From Candidatus Methylomirabilota bacterium (GTDB lineage Bacteria > Methylomirabilota > Methylomirabilia > Methylomirabilales > Methylomirabilaceae), in assembly GCA_016207095.1 (NCBI GenBank), contig JACQQF010000020.1, forward strand, positions 1 through 64,000: a stretch of DNA of 64,000 bases. The letters are read 5' to 3'. This document shows, one piece after another, positions 27,732-36,017 of the stretch (positions within the stretch are counted from its first letter, which is position 1; every line of letters begins with the position of its first letter). The position numbers and the translations under genes were made by a program. The notes under the pieces were generated by a model, which was not told the origin of the DNA, did no database searches, and saw only the letters and a program-made list of their open reading frames with translations.

Positions 27732-29086
27732 GGTACGTGCGGGGTGCGGGGTGCGGGGTGCGGGGTGGGCTCCTTTCGCACCTCGCACTTCGGACCTCGC
27801 CCCTCGCACCTTATTATCGCCGCCTTCGCATGGCCCTCAAGCCCCTCCAACCGGGCCAACTCCACCAGCGCCGGCTCCAACGTCTTTAACTTCTCCTGGC
27901 TGAAGGCGATCAGGGAGGTGCGGCGTTGAAAGTCATCCACGGAGAGGGGCGACGCGAAGCGTGCTGTCCCGCCGGTTGGCAGGACATGGCTCGGGCCGGC
28001 CAGGTAGTCGCCCAACACCTCCGGGCTAGCGCTACCCATGAAGATGGCCCCCGCATGCTTGATTCTCGGCAGGAGCCCCCATGGGTCGTTGATCAACAGC
28101 TCCAGGTGTTCGGGTGCCACCTGGTTGGCCACCTCGGCTGCCTCGCCCAGATCCTTGACGACGATGGCTGCCCCGTAGACGTCCAGCGACGCCTCCGCGA
28201 TGTTCCGCCTGGACAGCAGCGCCACCTGCCGCTTGACCTCATCCAGCACCTCCTCGGCCAGCCTGCGCGAGGGGGTGAGCAGCAGGGCGCTTGACAGTGG
28301 ATCGTGTTCCGCCTGGGACAGGAGGTCGGCAGCGGTCCAGGCTGCACTGGCCTCCTCGTCGGCAATGATCAGAATCTCCGTAGGGCCGGCGATCATATCG
28401 ATCCCGACCTGCCCGAACACGAGACGTTTTGCCGCGGCAACATAGACATTTCCCGGGCCGACGATCTTGTCCACCCTGGGAATCGAGGCGGTGCCGTAGG
28501 CCATGGCGGCCACCGCCTGCACGCCACCCACCTTATAGATCGCGTGGACGCCGGCCAGATCTGCGGCGACCAGGACAGCCGGAGCAATCCTGCCGTCTCG
28601 GCGTGGCGGCGTGCAGATCACGACCTCGGGGACACCGGCGATCGCGGCCGGGATCGCGCTCATCAGCACCGTGGACGGGTAGGCCGCCGTACCTCCGGGG
28701 ACATAGATCCCCACTCGCTCCAGGGGACGGCAGAGCTGACCAACGATCGCCTCTTCTTCCTCCAGGAACCATGAGGTCCGGAGCTGTCGGAGATGGAACG
28801 CCCTGATCCGAGAGGCCGCCGTCTTGAGCGCATCGAGGGAAGCCGGCACAAGAGCCTGATAGGCCTCTCGGACCTCCTCCGGGGCTACCCGCATCGAGTC
28901 GGCGTCAAGACGGACGCCATCAAACCGCTCCGTCTGCTCGAACAGGGCCGCATCGCCACGCGTCCGGACGCTGTCCAGAATGGCCCTGGCGGACTGCTCT
29001 ACGTCCGAAGGTATGGTGCCATGTCGGGCCTTCAGGTGCGCGAGAAAGTCAGCGCACTCCCGAGACCCGGCCGTCAGCAGCTTCAC
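27728..29086 (-). CDS. hisD: Histidinol dehydrogenase with repeat-encoded tail
   Basis: 452 aa, some 20-25 longer than typical. Zinc-enzyme motifs: [76 protein letters not shown] with zinc-site residues and APEHLELL with the catalytic Glu-His. It oxidises histidinol to histidine. After KAAIIRCE the final 25 residues (including GPKCEVRKE and PAPRTPH) are read from a heptamer hairpin, then a TGA overlaps the hisC start. It overlaps hisG by 4 bp upstream. Confidence 0.96.
   Translation of the reverse strand: MKLLTAGSRECADFLAHLKARHGTIPSDVEQSARAILDSVRTRGDAALFEQTERFDGVRLDADSMRVAPEEVREAYQALVPASLDALKTAASRIRAFHLRQLRTSWFLEEEEAIVGQLCRPLERVGIYVPGGTAAYPSTVLMSAIPAAIAGVPEVVICTPPRRDGRIAPAVLVAADLAGVHAIYKVGGVQAVAAMAYGTASIPRVDKIVGPGNVYVAAAKRLVFGQVGIDMIAGPTEILIIADEEASAAWTAADLLSQAEHDPLSSALLLTPSRRLAEEVLDEVKRQVALLSRRNIAEASLDVYGAAIVVKDLGEAAEVANQVAPEHLELLINDPWGLLPRIKHAGAIFMGSASPEVLGDYLAGPSHVLPTGGTARFASPLSVDDFQRRTSLIAFSQEKLKTLEPALVELARLEGLEGHAKAAIIRCEGRGPKCEVRKEPTPHPAPRTPHVP
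27736..27810. repeat. Heptamer hairpin at the hisD-hisC junction (75 bp)
   Basis: Left arm GTGCGGG repeated four times, centre TGGGCTCCTTT, right arm of CGCACTT, CGGACCT and CGCCCCT units. It forms the last coding part of hisD. Confidence 0.88.
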
Positions 29087-29751
29087 GCGCGCGCACCCTC
29101 CAATCGTTCGGCCTGCTTTCGGATCTGTTCGATCAATCCCTGGATCCTCAGGTACTTTGTCTTGAGGCTGGCACGATTGACGATGAGCCTCGCGGTCGCG
29201 GTGGCGATCTCCTCGACCTCCACCAGCCCGTTCTTCTTTAGGGTCTCGCCGGTCGCCACCAGGTCAACGATCCGCTCCGCCAGCCCAACCAGTGGAGCCA
29301 ACTCGATGGAACCGGTCAGCTTGATGATCTCTGCCTGTATTCCCTTCCGGCTGAAGAACCGCTCGGCGAGGTTGGGATACTTGGTGGCGACCCTCAGGTG
29401 CGACCAGGAGTGGGGGTCGTCTCGCTCGCGCAGTTCGGCCGGCTCGGCCACCACCAACCGACAGGCGCCAAAACCAAGGTCGAGGGGCTCGTAGACATCG
29501 CGCTGTTGCTCGAGCAGTTGGTCCTTTCCCACGATCCCCATGTCGGCCGCCCCATGTTCGACGTAGGTTGGGATGTCCGAGGCCCGGAGCGTCAGAAACC
29601 GGAGGCGCCGATCCTGGTCCTCGCAGACGAGACGGCGCGAATCCGAGAACTCTCGTACGCAGACGATCCCCATCCCCTCGAACAACTGAAGGCTGTCGTG
29701 GAGCAGTCGCCCCTTCGGGAGCGCGACGGCGACCAGCTCCTTGTCCGTCAT
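29083..29751 (-). CDS. hisG: ATP phosphoribosyltransferase, short form
   Basis: 222 aa, the short form that lacks the C-terminal histidine-sensing domain. Motifs: [35 protein letters not shown] and [11 protein letters not shown]; the PRPP-binding loop is in [15 protein letters not shown]. It starts the pathway by joining ATP and PRPP. Short HisG normally needs HisZ for activity and feedback; no hisZ is in this window. Coupled by 4-bp overlaps to murA upstream and hisD downstream. Confidence 0.95.
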   Translation of the reverse strand: MTDKELVAVALPKGRLLHDSLQLFEGMGIVCVREFSDSRRLVCEDQDRRLRFLTLRASDIPTYVEHGAADMGIVGKDQLLEQQRDVYEPLDLGFGACRLVVAEPAELRERDDPHSWSHLRVATKYPNLAERFFSRKGIQAEIIKLTGSIELAPLVGLAERIVDLVATGETLKKNGLVEVEEIATATARLIVNRASLKTKYLRIQGLIEQIRKQAERLEGARA

Positions 29752-31001
29752 TCCGCCACCCGTTCGATGTTGGCGCCCAGACCCAGGAGCTTCTCGTCAA
29801 GCGCCTCATATCCTCGATCCAGATGGTAGACCCGAGAGACTGTGGTGACCCCACTGGCGGCCAGCCCGGCCAGAATCAGCGAGGCGCTCGCACGAAGGTC
29901 GGTCGCCATCACCGGCGCCCCCAACAGCCGAGGGACCCCCTGCACGAACGCGGCATTGCCGACCACCCTGATATTCGCGCCCATCCTGAGCAGTTCGTTT
30001 ACGTGCATAAACCGGCTGTCGAATACCGTCTCGGTGATGACGCTGGTGCCTTCCGCAGTGACCATGAGGGCCATCACTTGCGCCTGCATGTCGGTCGCGA
30101 AGCCGGGATACGGGTGCGTTCTGACATTGACCCCACGGACCGGCCCGTCCGCCCAGACCCGCAGGCTCCGATCGCCCTCCTCGACGCCAATACCAGCCTC
30201 GTGCAGCTTGTTGCTGACCGCTTCAAGGTGCCGAGGAAGGCACCCAGTGATGGTCACGTCACCGCCGGTGATGGCAGCCGCAACCATGAAGGTACCGGTC
30301 TCGACCCGGTCAGGGATCACCTCGTGCAGTGCCCCCTGCAGGCTCTCCACACCCTCAACCGTGATCGTCGACGTCCCCGCCCCCTCGATCCTGGCGCCCA
30401 TCCTGTTCAGGAGGACAGCCAGGTCAGTCACTTCCGGCTCACACGCCGCGTTCTCCAGGACGGTGACACCGTCCGCCAGGCTGGCGGCCATCATCAGATT
30501 TTCGGTCCCGGTGACCGTCTGAACATCGAACGCGATCCTGGCGCCCTTCAGTCGTGACGCCTTCGCCTCCACGTACCCGCCATCCAGACTGATCTCCGCG
30601 CCCATCTTCTCCAGACCGGCGAGATGGAGATTGATCGGCCGAGGGCCGATGGCGCACCCCCCAGGCAAAGACACCCGGGCCCGTCCGAAGCGGGCCACCA
30701 GAGGCCCCAAGACCAACACCGAGGCACGCATCGTCTTGACGAGCCTGTACGGGGCCTCAAACTGACCGACGCCTGCCGCACAAAGGGTCAACGCCTCCTG
30801 GGTGACCTCGGCCTTGACGCCCAGATAGCTGAGCAGGGCGACGATCGTCCTGACATCACCCAGACGGGGAACGCGCTGGAGGCTGATCGGGGCATCCGTC
30901 AGCAAGCAGGCAGCCATGGCTGGCAGGGCGGCGTTCTTTGCGCCACTGACCTCTACCTCGCCCCTCAGGGAGACCCCGCCCCTGATGATCAGCTTATCCA
31001 T
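29748..31001 (-). CDS. murA: UDP-N-acetylglucosamine 1-carboxyvinyltransferase
   Basis: 417 aa. First committed step of peptidoglycan synthesis. [14 protein letters not shown] holds the conserved Lys, [16 protein letters not shown] the reactive Cys (the fosfomycin target) and [11 protein letters not shown]-like [16 protein letters not shown] the substrate loop. Overlaps prmC by 8 bp and hisG by 4 bp, so it is embedded in the prfA-prmC-murA-his operon. Confidence 0.96.
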   Translation of the reverse strand: MDKLIIRGGVSLRGEVEVSGAKNAALPAMAACLLTDAPISLQRVPRLGDVRTIVALLSYLGVKAEVTQEALTLCAAGVGQFEAPYRLVKTMRASVLVLGPLVARFGRARVSLPGGCAIGPRPINLHLAGLEKMGAEISLDGGYVEAKASRLKGARIAFDVQTVTGTENLMMAASLADGVTVLENAACEPEVTDLAVLLNRMGARIEGAGTSTITVEGVESLQGALHEVIPDRVETGTFMVAAAITGGDVTITGCLPRHLEAVSNKLHEAGIGVEEGDRSLRVWADGPVRGVNVRTHPYPGFATDMQAQVMALMVTAEGTSVITETVFDSRFMHVNELLRMGANIRVVGNAAFVQGVPRLLGAPVMATDLRASASLILAGLAASGVTTVSRVYHLDRGYEALDEKLLGLGANIERVAE

Positions 31002-32010
31002 CAGCCCCGCCCCTCCTCCGCGCGAGGACCACTCGATCGTGACCGGCCAGATCCTTTTTCACCTCGGCCGGTCCGAACCCGTCGCTCTTCCGAAGCAGCT
31101 CCCCTGCGGCCCACGACTGACCGTCCCCCACTTCGAGGGCCAGCCACCCGCCGGGCCTGAGATATCCGGGCGCCCCTTCGATGATCCGACGATGAAAGCC
31201 CAGTCCGTCTGGGCCTCCATCCAGGGCTTCGAGAGGCTCGTACGCGGCAATCTCCGGAGGAAGCAAGGCAAGCGCGCCCGACGGGATGTATGGCGGATTC
31301 GAGACGATCAGATCGAACCCTCCTCCGCTCCGCGTCGTGCGAAGCGGCTCGAACAGGTCGCCTGCCAGGAACTGAACTCGGCCTGCCAATCCCAATGCCG
31401 TCGCGTTTCGGCTGGCAATCCGCAACGCGGCTCGAGAGTGATCGAGAGCGTAGACTCGCCCGAGGGGAATCTCCGTGGCCAGCGCGAGGGCGATGGCGCC
31501 GCATCCCGTTCCAAGATCTACGATCTTGGGTGCGAAGTGCGAAGTGCGGAGTGCGAGGGGCACCTGCATCGCAGTTCGCACTTCGCACTTCGCCCCTCGC
31601 ACCTTCTCAAGGACTGCCTCGACCAAGGTTTCGGTCTCCGGCCTTGGAATTAGGACATCCCGGCTGACCGCGAGGGAAAGTGACCAAAACTCTTTCGCCC
31701 CGAGGACGTACGCGATCGGCTCCCTCGCCTCGCGACGTGAGAGCATCGAGGCAACCAGGTCAGCTCTACCGTGAGCGATCGGTCGCTGAGGCTCCAAGAC
31801 GAATCGCCACCGCGGGATCCCCGTGGCGGCCTCCAGGAGGCAGGCAGCGTCGAGCGAAGCGCTCTCCACCCCAGCCCGCTCCAGCCGCTCAACCACCTGG
31901 CGATACGTGAACCCGTTCGGGGTGCGCTGCTTTCGCAGATCCTCCTTTGCACCTCGCACGTCGCACGTCGCACTTCGCACGTCTCTCACCGGCCTCACTC
32001 TCGTGCTCAC
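30994..32010 (-). CDS. prmC: Release-factor glutamine methyltransferase with two repeat insertions
   Basis: 338 aa, about 50 more than usual. The SAM motif [15 protein letters not shown] and the catalytic NPPY motif ([11 protein letters not shown]) are intact. PrmC methylates the GGQ glutamine of release factors, fitting its place after prfA. GTG start overlaps the prfA stop. Repeat DNA encodes part of the N-terminus (about residues 8-24, [11 protein letters not shown]) and a 25-residue stretch ([10 protein letters not shown] to ALRTSHFAP) between the N-terminal helical domain and the Rossmann domain, just before motif I. Confidence 0.94.
   Translation of the reverse strand: MSTRVRPVRDVRSATCDVRGAKEDLRKQRTPNGFTYRQVVERLERAGVESASLDAACLLEAATGIPRWRFVLEPQRPIAHGRADLVASMLSRREAREPIAYVLGAKEFWSLSLAVSRDVLIPRPETETLVEAVLEKVRGAKCEVRTAMQVPLALRTSHFAPKIVDLGTGCGAIALALATEIPLGRVYALDHSRAALRIASRNATALGLAGRVQFLAGDLFEPLRTTRSGGGFDLIVSNPPYIPSGALALLPPEIAAYEPLEALDGGPDGLGFHRRIIEGAPGYLRPGGWLALEVGDGQSWAAGELLRKSDGFGPAEVKKDLAGHDRVVLARRRGGADG
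31529..31603. repeat. Heptamer hairpin inserted in frame in prmC (75 bp)
   Basis: Left arm GTGCGAA, GTGCGAA, GTGCGGA, GTGCGAG; centre GGGCACCTGCATCGCAG; right arm of TTCGCAC units. 75 bp equals 25 codons, no stop in frame. Confidence 0.9.
31920..31985. repeat. Heptamer hairpin in the prmC N-terminal coding region
   Basis: Four right-arm units (CCTCGCA, CGTCGCA, CGTCGCA, CTTCGCA) with a weak left arm GGTGCGC. Encodes residues near the PrmC N-terminus. Confidence 0.78.
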
Positions 32011-33083
32011 ACGACAGCCTTCAATTGCTCCGCCTGATCGTGCGCCGACAGCGGCCCGATCAGCTCAGCCAGCTCCCCCTCTAGGATCCGTTGAAGACTG
32101 TGGAGCGTGAGACCGATCCGATGGTCAGTGACCCGACCCTGCGGGAAATTATAGGTGCGGATCCGCTCACTCCGGTCCCCCGTGCCGACCTGCAGACGTC
32201 GCGCTTCGGAGATCTCCGCCTCCTTCTCGGCCCTGGCCAACTCGAGCAACCTGGCTCGCAAGACCTTCAACGCCTTGGCACGGTTCTTGTGCTGCGACTT
32301 CTCATCCTGGCAACTGACCACCATGCCGGTCGGCAGGTGGGTGATCCGCACGGCCGAATCGGTAGTGTTCACAGACTGCCCGCCTGGACCGGTGGAGCGG
32401 AAGACATCGATCCTGAGTTCCTTGGGGTCGATTTGAACCTCCACCTCCTCCGCCTCCGGCAAGACCGCCACGGTGACGGTCGACGTATGAATCCGGCCGC
32501 TCGATTCCGTGACAGGCACCCGTTGCACCCGATGGACCCCGCTCTCGAACTTGAGACGACTGTAGGCCCCTCGCCCTTCGATACCAAGGATCGCTTCCTT
32601 CACCCCACCGGCGCCAGTGAGATGGGAAGAAAGGACCTCCACCTTCCAGCTCTGAGACTCCGCGTAGCGGCTGTACATGCGCACCAACTCCGCGGCGAAC
32701 AGCGCAGCCTCGTCCCCACCGGTGCCGGCCCTCACCTCAAGGATGATGTCCTTCTCGTCGGCCGGATTGCGCGGAAGCAAGAGAAGCATCAACTCCTCCT
32801 CCATCTTCTCCCGCTCAACGGCCAGATCCTGCAGCTCAGCCTCCACCAGCTCGCGGATGTCGGCCTCGGCCCCTCCCTGAAGCATCGCCTTCGCGTCCTC
32901 CGCGGCGACAAGGAGCTTACGATACCGCCGATACCCCTCCACAACCGGTTCGAGGTCGGCATGCGACTTGGCCAGACGCTGGAAGCGGGGTTGATCCCCG
33001 ATCACGGCAGGATCACCCATCTGCTGCACGATCCCTTGAAACCGCTGTTCGACGCCCTTCAGTCGCTCCAACAGGTCCGGCAT
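32007..33083 (-). CDS. prfA: Peptide chain release factor 1
   Basis: 358 aa. The catalytic GGQ loop is [19 protein letters not shown]; the codon-reading tripeptide is P-V-T in [15 protein letters not shown], which identifies RF1 (UAA and UAG) rather than RF2. ATG at 33083 with GGAGGG upstream. Followed by prmC, its methylating enzyme. RF1 function matters here because several stop codons in the window are TAG made by a mobile element. Confidence 0.96.
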   Translation of the reverse strand: MPDLLERLKGVEQRFQGIVQQMGDPAVIGDQPRFQRLAKSHADLEPVVEGYRRYRKLLVAAEDAKAMLQGGAEADIRELVEAELQDLAVEREKMEEELMLLLLPRNPADEKDIILEVRAGTGGDEAALFAAELVRMYSRYAESQSWKVEVLSSHLTGAGGVKEAILGIEGRGAYSRLKFESGVHRVQRVPVTESSGRIHTSTVTVAVLPEAEEVEVQIDPKELRIDVFRSTGPGGQSVNTTDSAVRITHLPTGMVVSCQDEKSQHKNRAKALKVLRARLLELARAEKEAEISEARRLQVGTGDRSERIRTYNFPQGRVTDHRIGLTLHSLQRILEGELAELIGPLSAHDQAEQLKAVV

Positions 33084-33116
33084 CGACGCGCCCTCCCGAA
33101 CGAGTGACCCTGCTGT

Positions 33117-33392
33117 TTACGAGGTCGGCTCCCCAGGTCCCACTGTCGAAGGCTCCACAGGGGCGGTCTCTTCGACCGGCGCGTCCGCCTTCGGCGTCCG
33201 ACGATACTTTCTCTTAAACCGGTCAACGCGCCCTTCAGTGTCGATCAGCTTCTGGCGGCCCGTGAAAAGCGGGTGGCACTTGGAACAGATCTCGACCCGA
33301 AGTGCGGGCACGGTCGAGCGGGTGTGGATCACCTCTCCGCAGGCACATGTAATCGTGGTCGGTTGATAGTCGGGGTGGATACCGGGCTTCAT
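33117..33392 (-). CDS. rpmE: 50S ribosomal protein L31
   Basis: 91 aa. KPGIHPDYQ opening, zinc-binding cysteines in ITCACGEVI and [12 protein letters not shown] (the zinc form), then [11 protein letters not shown]. The 25-residue Pro/Glu/Thr tail is longer than usual. GGAGGG ribosome site before the ATG. Between rho and prfA, a common arrangement. Confidence 0.95.
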   Translation of the reverse strand: MKPGIHPDYQPTTITCACGEVIHTRSTVPALRVEICSKCHPLFTGRQKLIDTEGRVDRFKRKYRRTPKADAPVEETAPVEPSTVGPGEPTS

Positions 33393-33407
33393 GATCGTCC
33401 CTCCCTA

Positions 33408-33552
33408 TTGCCGGTCCAATTAGCTTCGCCTAGCGGCGTTGCCAGCTCCCGGGGCACTCCCTGCGACGTACCTGACAGTGTACGCCGGGTACCCGCGAAG
33501 TGGGTGCGGCCCCGTGAGCCACGCCTTGCCATGCTCGCTTCTTGGCCCGGCA
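33408..33552. mobile_element. Family B element, second copy, upstream of rpmE
   Basis: Starts TTGCCGGTCCAATTAGC and matches the inverted copy at 24428-24602 over about 140 bp, including GGGGCACTCCCTGCGACGTA and GCCCCGTGAGCC. The far end has diverged or been lost. It separates rho from rpmE and contains small inverted repeats. Confidence 0.72.
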
Positions 33553-33662
33553 TGGTTGTGCGCCAGTTCATAAGGGGAATCGCTAGACGCGCACGAGAAA
33601 CTCCAATTTTTCAGGGGATTACAGACCCTTTTATTATACGTCTAAACACGTGGACCGCTCAA

Positions 33663-33694
33663 TAAAAAATACAGCCCGTCTCTCGGCGGGCTGT
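33663..33694 (-). terminator. Intrinsic terminator after rho
   Basis: On the minus strand ACAGCCCG-CCGAGAGA-CGGGCTGT (8-bp stem) followed by ATTTTTTA. Lies about 30 bp past the rho stop, so rho is a transcription unit of its own, ended by a Rho-independent signal. Confidence 0.85.
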
Positions 33695-33723
33695 TGGGGT
33701 GGCGTCAAGTGGCGTGAGATCGG

Positions 33724-35058
33724 TCAAGAATTCATTGCCTTCAAGAACTCCTCATTGCTCTTGCTTTCCTTCAACTTTTCCAGAAGGAGTTCCATTGCCT
33801 CCACCACCCCCATGGTATGGAGCACCTTGCGGAGGACCCACATCCGGTTCAGCTCCTCCTGAGTCAGCAGGAGTTCCTCCTTGCGGGTGCCCGACCGGAA
33901 GATGTCGATGGCTGGGAAGACGCGCTTGTCCACTAACCTCCGGTCCAAGACGAGTTCGCAGTTGCCGGTCCCTTTGAACTCCTCGAAGATCACATCGTCC
34001 ATCCGGCTGCCGGTGTCGACGAGGGCCGTGGCCACGATCGTAAGGCTGCCGCCCTCTTCGATGTTCCGCGCCGCGCCGAAGAACCGTTTGGGTCGCTGCA
34101 GCGCGTTGCTGTCAACGCCCCCCGAGAGGATCTTGCCGCTCGGCGGGACAATCGTGTTGTAGGCACGGCCCAACCGAGTGATGGAGTCAAGCAGGATCAC
34201 GACATCCCGCTTGTGTTCCACCAACCGCTTGGCCTTCTCGATCACCATCTCGGCCACCTGGACGTGCCGTGTGGCCGGTTCGTCGAAGGTCGAGCTGACC
34301 ACCTCCGCCTTGACGGAACGCTGGAAGTCCGTCACCTCCTCGGGCCGCTCGTCGATCAGGAGGACGATCAGGATTACCTCGGGGTGATTCTTGGTGATAC
34401 TGTTGGCGATCTTCTGGAGGAGGATGGTCTTCCCGGTCCGCGGCGGGGCAACGATCAGGCCGCGCTGACCCTTCCCGATCGGTGTCAGCAGATCCATCAC
34501 CCGCATGTTCAGCTCGTCGGCGGCGGTTTCCAGTCGGATCCGCTGGTTTGGGAAAAGCGGGGTCAGGTTATCGAAGAGAACCTTCTCTTTGATGAGCTCG
34601 GGGTTTTCAAAGTTGACCGCCTCCACCTTAAGCAAGGCGAAGTAGCGCTCCCCCTCCTTGGGGGGCCTGACCTGTCCCGACACCGTATCCCCGGTCCTGA
34701 GATCGAAACGCCTGATCTGTGAGGGAGAGACGTAGATGTCGTCCGGCCCAGGCAGATAGTTGTAGTCCGGCGCCCGCAAGAATCCGAATCCGTCCGGAAG
34801 GACCTCCAGGACTCCTTCTGCGAAGATCAGTCCGCTCTTTTCCGTTTGTGCCTCAAGAATCTTGAAGATCAGCTCCTGCTTCCGGAGGCCACTCGCGCCC
34901 ACCACGTTCAGGTCCCTGGCAATGGACGTCAGCTCGGAGTTGGTCTTCTCCTTCAACTCCACAATATTCATCGACCCGCCTCGGGGGAGAGCCGCCGTCA
35001 TCTCTTTTGCCTCTGCCGTAGTGGTTCGTCTGGTCGATTCGGACGTTGATGAAGCCAT
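33724..35058 (-). CDS. rho: Transcription termination factor Rho
   Basis: 444 aa. N-terminal helical and cold-shock RNA-binding domain ([20 protein letters not shown]), Walker [16 protein letters not shown], Walker [16 protein letters not shown], the Q loop ([18 protein letters not shown]) and the R loop ([11 protein letters not shown]). Hexameric RNA-DNA helicase that ends transcription. ATG at 35058 has AGGAG 9 nt upstream; ATG at 34971 (MNIVELKEK) is a possible alternative. Preceded by a leader of about 290 nt. Confidence 0.96.
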   Translation of the reverse strand: MASSTSESTRRTTTAEAKEMTAALPRGGSMNIVELKEKTNSELTSIARDLNVVGASGLRKQELIFKILEAQTEKSGLIFAEGVLEVLPDGFGFLRAPDYNYLPGPDDIYVSPSQIRRFDLRTGDTVSGQVRPPKEGERYFALLKVEAVNFENPELIKEKVLFDNLTPLFPNQRIRLETAADELNMRVMDLLTPIGKGQRGLIVAPPRTGKTILLQKIANSITKNHPEVILIVLLIDERPEEVTDFQRSVKAEVVSSTFDEPATRHVQVAEMVIEKAKRLVEHKRDVVILLDSITRLGRAYNTIVPPSGKILSGGVDSNALQRPKRFFGAARNIEEGGSLTIVATALVDTGSRMDDVIFEEFKGTGNCELVLDRRLVDKRVFPAIDIFRSGTRKEELLLTQEELNRMWVLRKVLHTMGVVEAMELLLEKLKESKSNEEFLKAMNS

Positions 35059-35355
35059 TTCTGCGCGCTCCTAATCCTTGATACTGTTGACGGTGATCCA
35101 GACTTGCAACCCTACTGTGGTGCGCCATTCCGGGTGAGCCACATGGAGCGTCACGCACACGAGCGGAACGGCCCAGTCACCCGCAGAAGGCGCCCTACCG
35201 GAAGCATGGGAAACAACGGTCTGAATCGGACAGCAAGATGGGTTAGATCTCGGGCAGCGCCACCCTCGATCAGCTCGCCCTCTCTACCTCGGGCTAGAAC
35301 CAACCGGGAATGAACGCTCTACAGAAGTCAGGTCTTCAGCGACATGTCCGAAGCG
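35059..35355 (-). other. Long 5' leader of rho without a gene
   Basis: Between the predicted start of transcription (near 35349) and the rho ATG there are about 290 nt with no credible reading frame and no clear terminator hairpin. In E. coli rho is autoregulated within its leader; a similar Rho-dependent attenuator is possible but not shown by a motif. Confidence 0.45.
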
Positions 35356-35384
35356 AGTGTAGAGAGGGCCAGGCGCTTTGTCAA
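35356..35384 (-). promoter_or_regulatory. Promoter of rho, overlapping the coaE stop
   Basis: Minus strand TTGACA (35384-35379), 17-bp spacer, TACACT (35361-35356). A perfect -35 and good -10 placed on the last codon and stop of coaE. Confidence 0.75.
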
Positions 35385-36001
35385 GCCTTTTTTGACCCCT
35401 CGGAGTTCATGGTTCGCAGTTGCCCCCACACCCTCTTCACCAGATGCTCCGTCTCTTCCAGGGGCCCGCCATTCTCGATCACGAAGTGCGCGTGGCGGCG
35501 CTTCTCCTCGCGCGGCATCTGCGAACGAATCCGTCGCATCGCCTCATCCCGGCTCAGGTGCCGCTGGGCCATCAGCCGATCGAGCCGAATCGCCTCGCTC
35601 GCTTCCACGAGGATGATCGCGTCAAAGCGGCCGTGCCTTCCGCTTTCGATCAACAGGGCCGCATCCAGGAGACACACCGCCGCCCCATGAGCAGCCGATT
35701 GCTGAATCCGGCGCTCGCACTCTGCGACAATGGCCGGATGCATGATCTCCTCCAGTCGGGCTCGAGCCTGAGGGTCGGCGAACACGATGGCGCCCAGCCT
35801 CTTGCGGTCGATTCGCCCGTCTTCGCCCACAACCTCACGCCCGAACGCTTGGACAATGGTCTCGAAGAGCGGCTGCCCCGGCGCCTGCAGCTCGTGAGCG
35901 ATCTGATCGGCGTCGAGGACCACAGCGCCCAGCTTCTCGAACATGCCGGCGACCGTGCTCTTCCCGGAGCAAATGCCGCCCGTAAGGCCAACAACCAGCA
36001 T
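35381..36001 (-). CDS. coaE: Dephospho-CoA kinase
   Basis: 206 aa. Walker A GLTGGICSGKSTVAGMF at the N-terminus, LDADQIAHELQAPGQP for substrate binding, and the lid region QRHLSRDEAMRRIRSQMP. Last step of coenzyme A synthesis. ATG at 36001 (MLVVGLTGG), 17 bp after the polA stop; the longer frame to 36064 overlaps polA and is rejected. Confidence 0.95.
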   Translation of the reverse strand: MLVVGLTGGICSGKSTVAGMFEKLGAVVLDADQIAHELQAPGQPLFETIVQAFGREVVGEDGRIDRKRLGAIVFADPQARARLEEIMHPAIVAECERRIQQSAAHGAAVCLLDAALLIESGRHGRFDAIILVEASEAIRLDRLMAQRHLSRDEAMRRIRSQMPREEKRRHAHFVIENGGPLEETEHLVKRVWGQLRTMNSEGSKKA

Positions 36002-36017
36002 GCCCTCGGCCCCCCGC

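Noticed and set aside
29568-30557. Plus-strand 329-codon frame opposite hisG and murA
   Set aside because: Antisense shadow of two confirmed genes, very rich in Arg, Asp and Pro.
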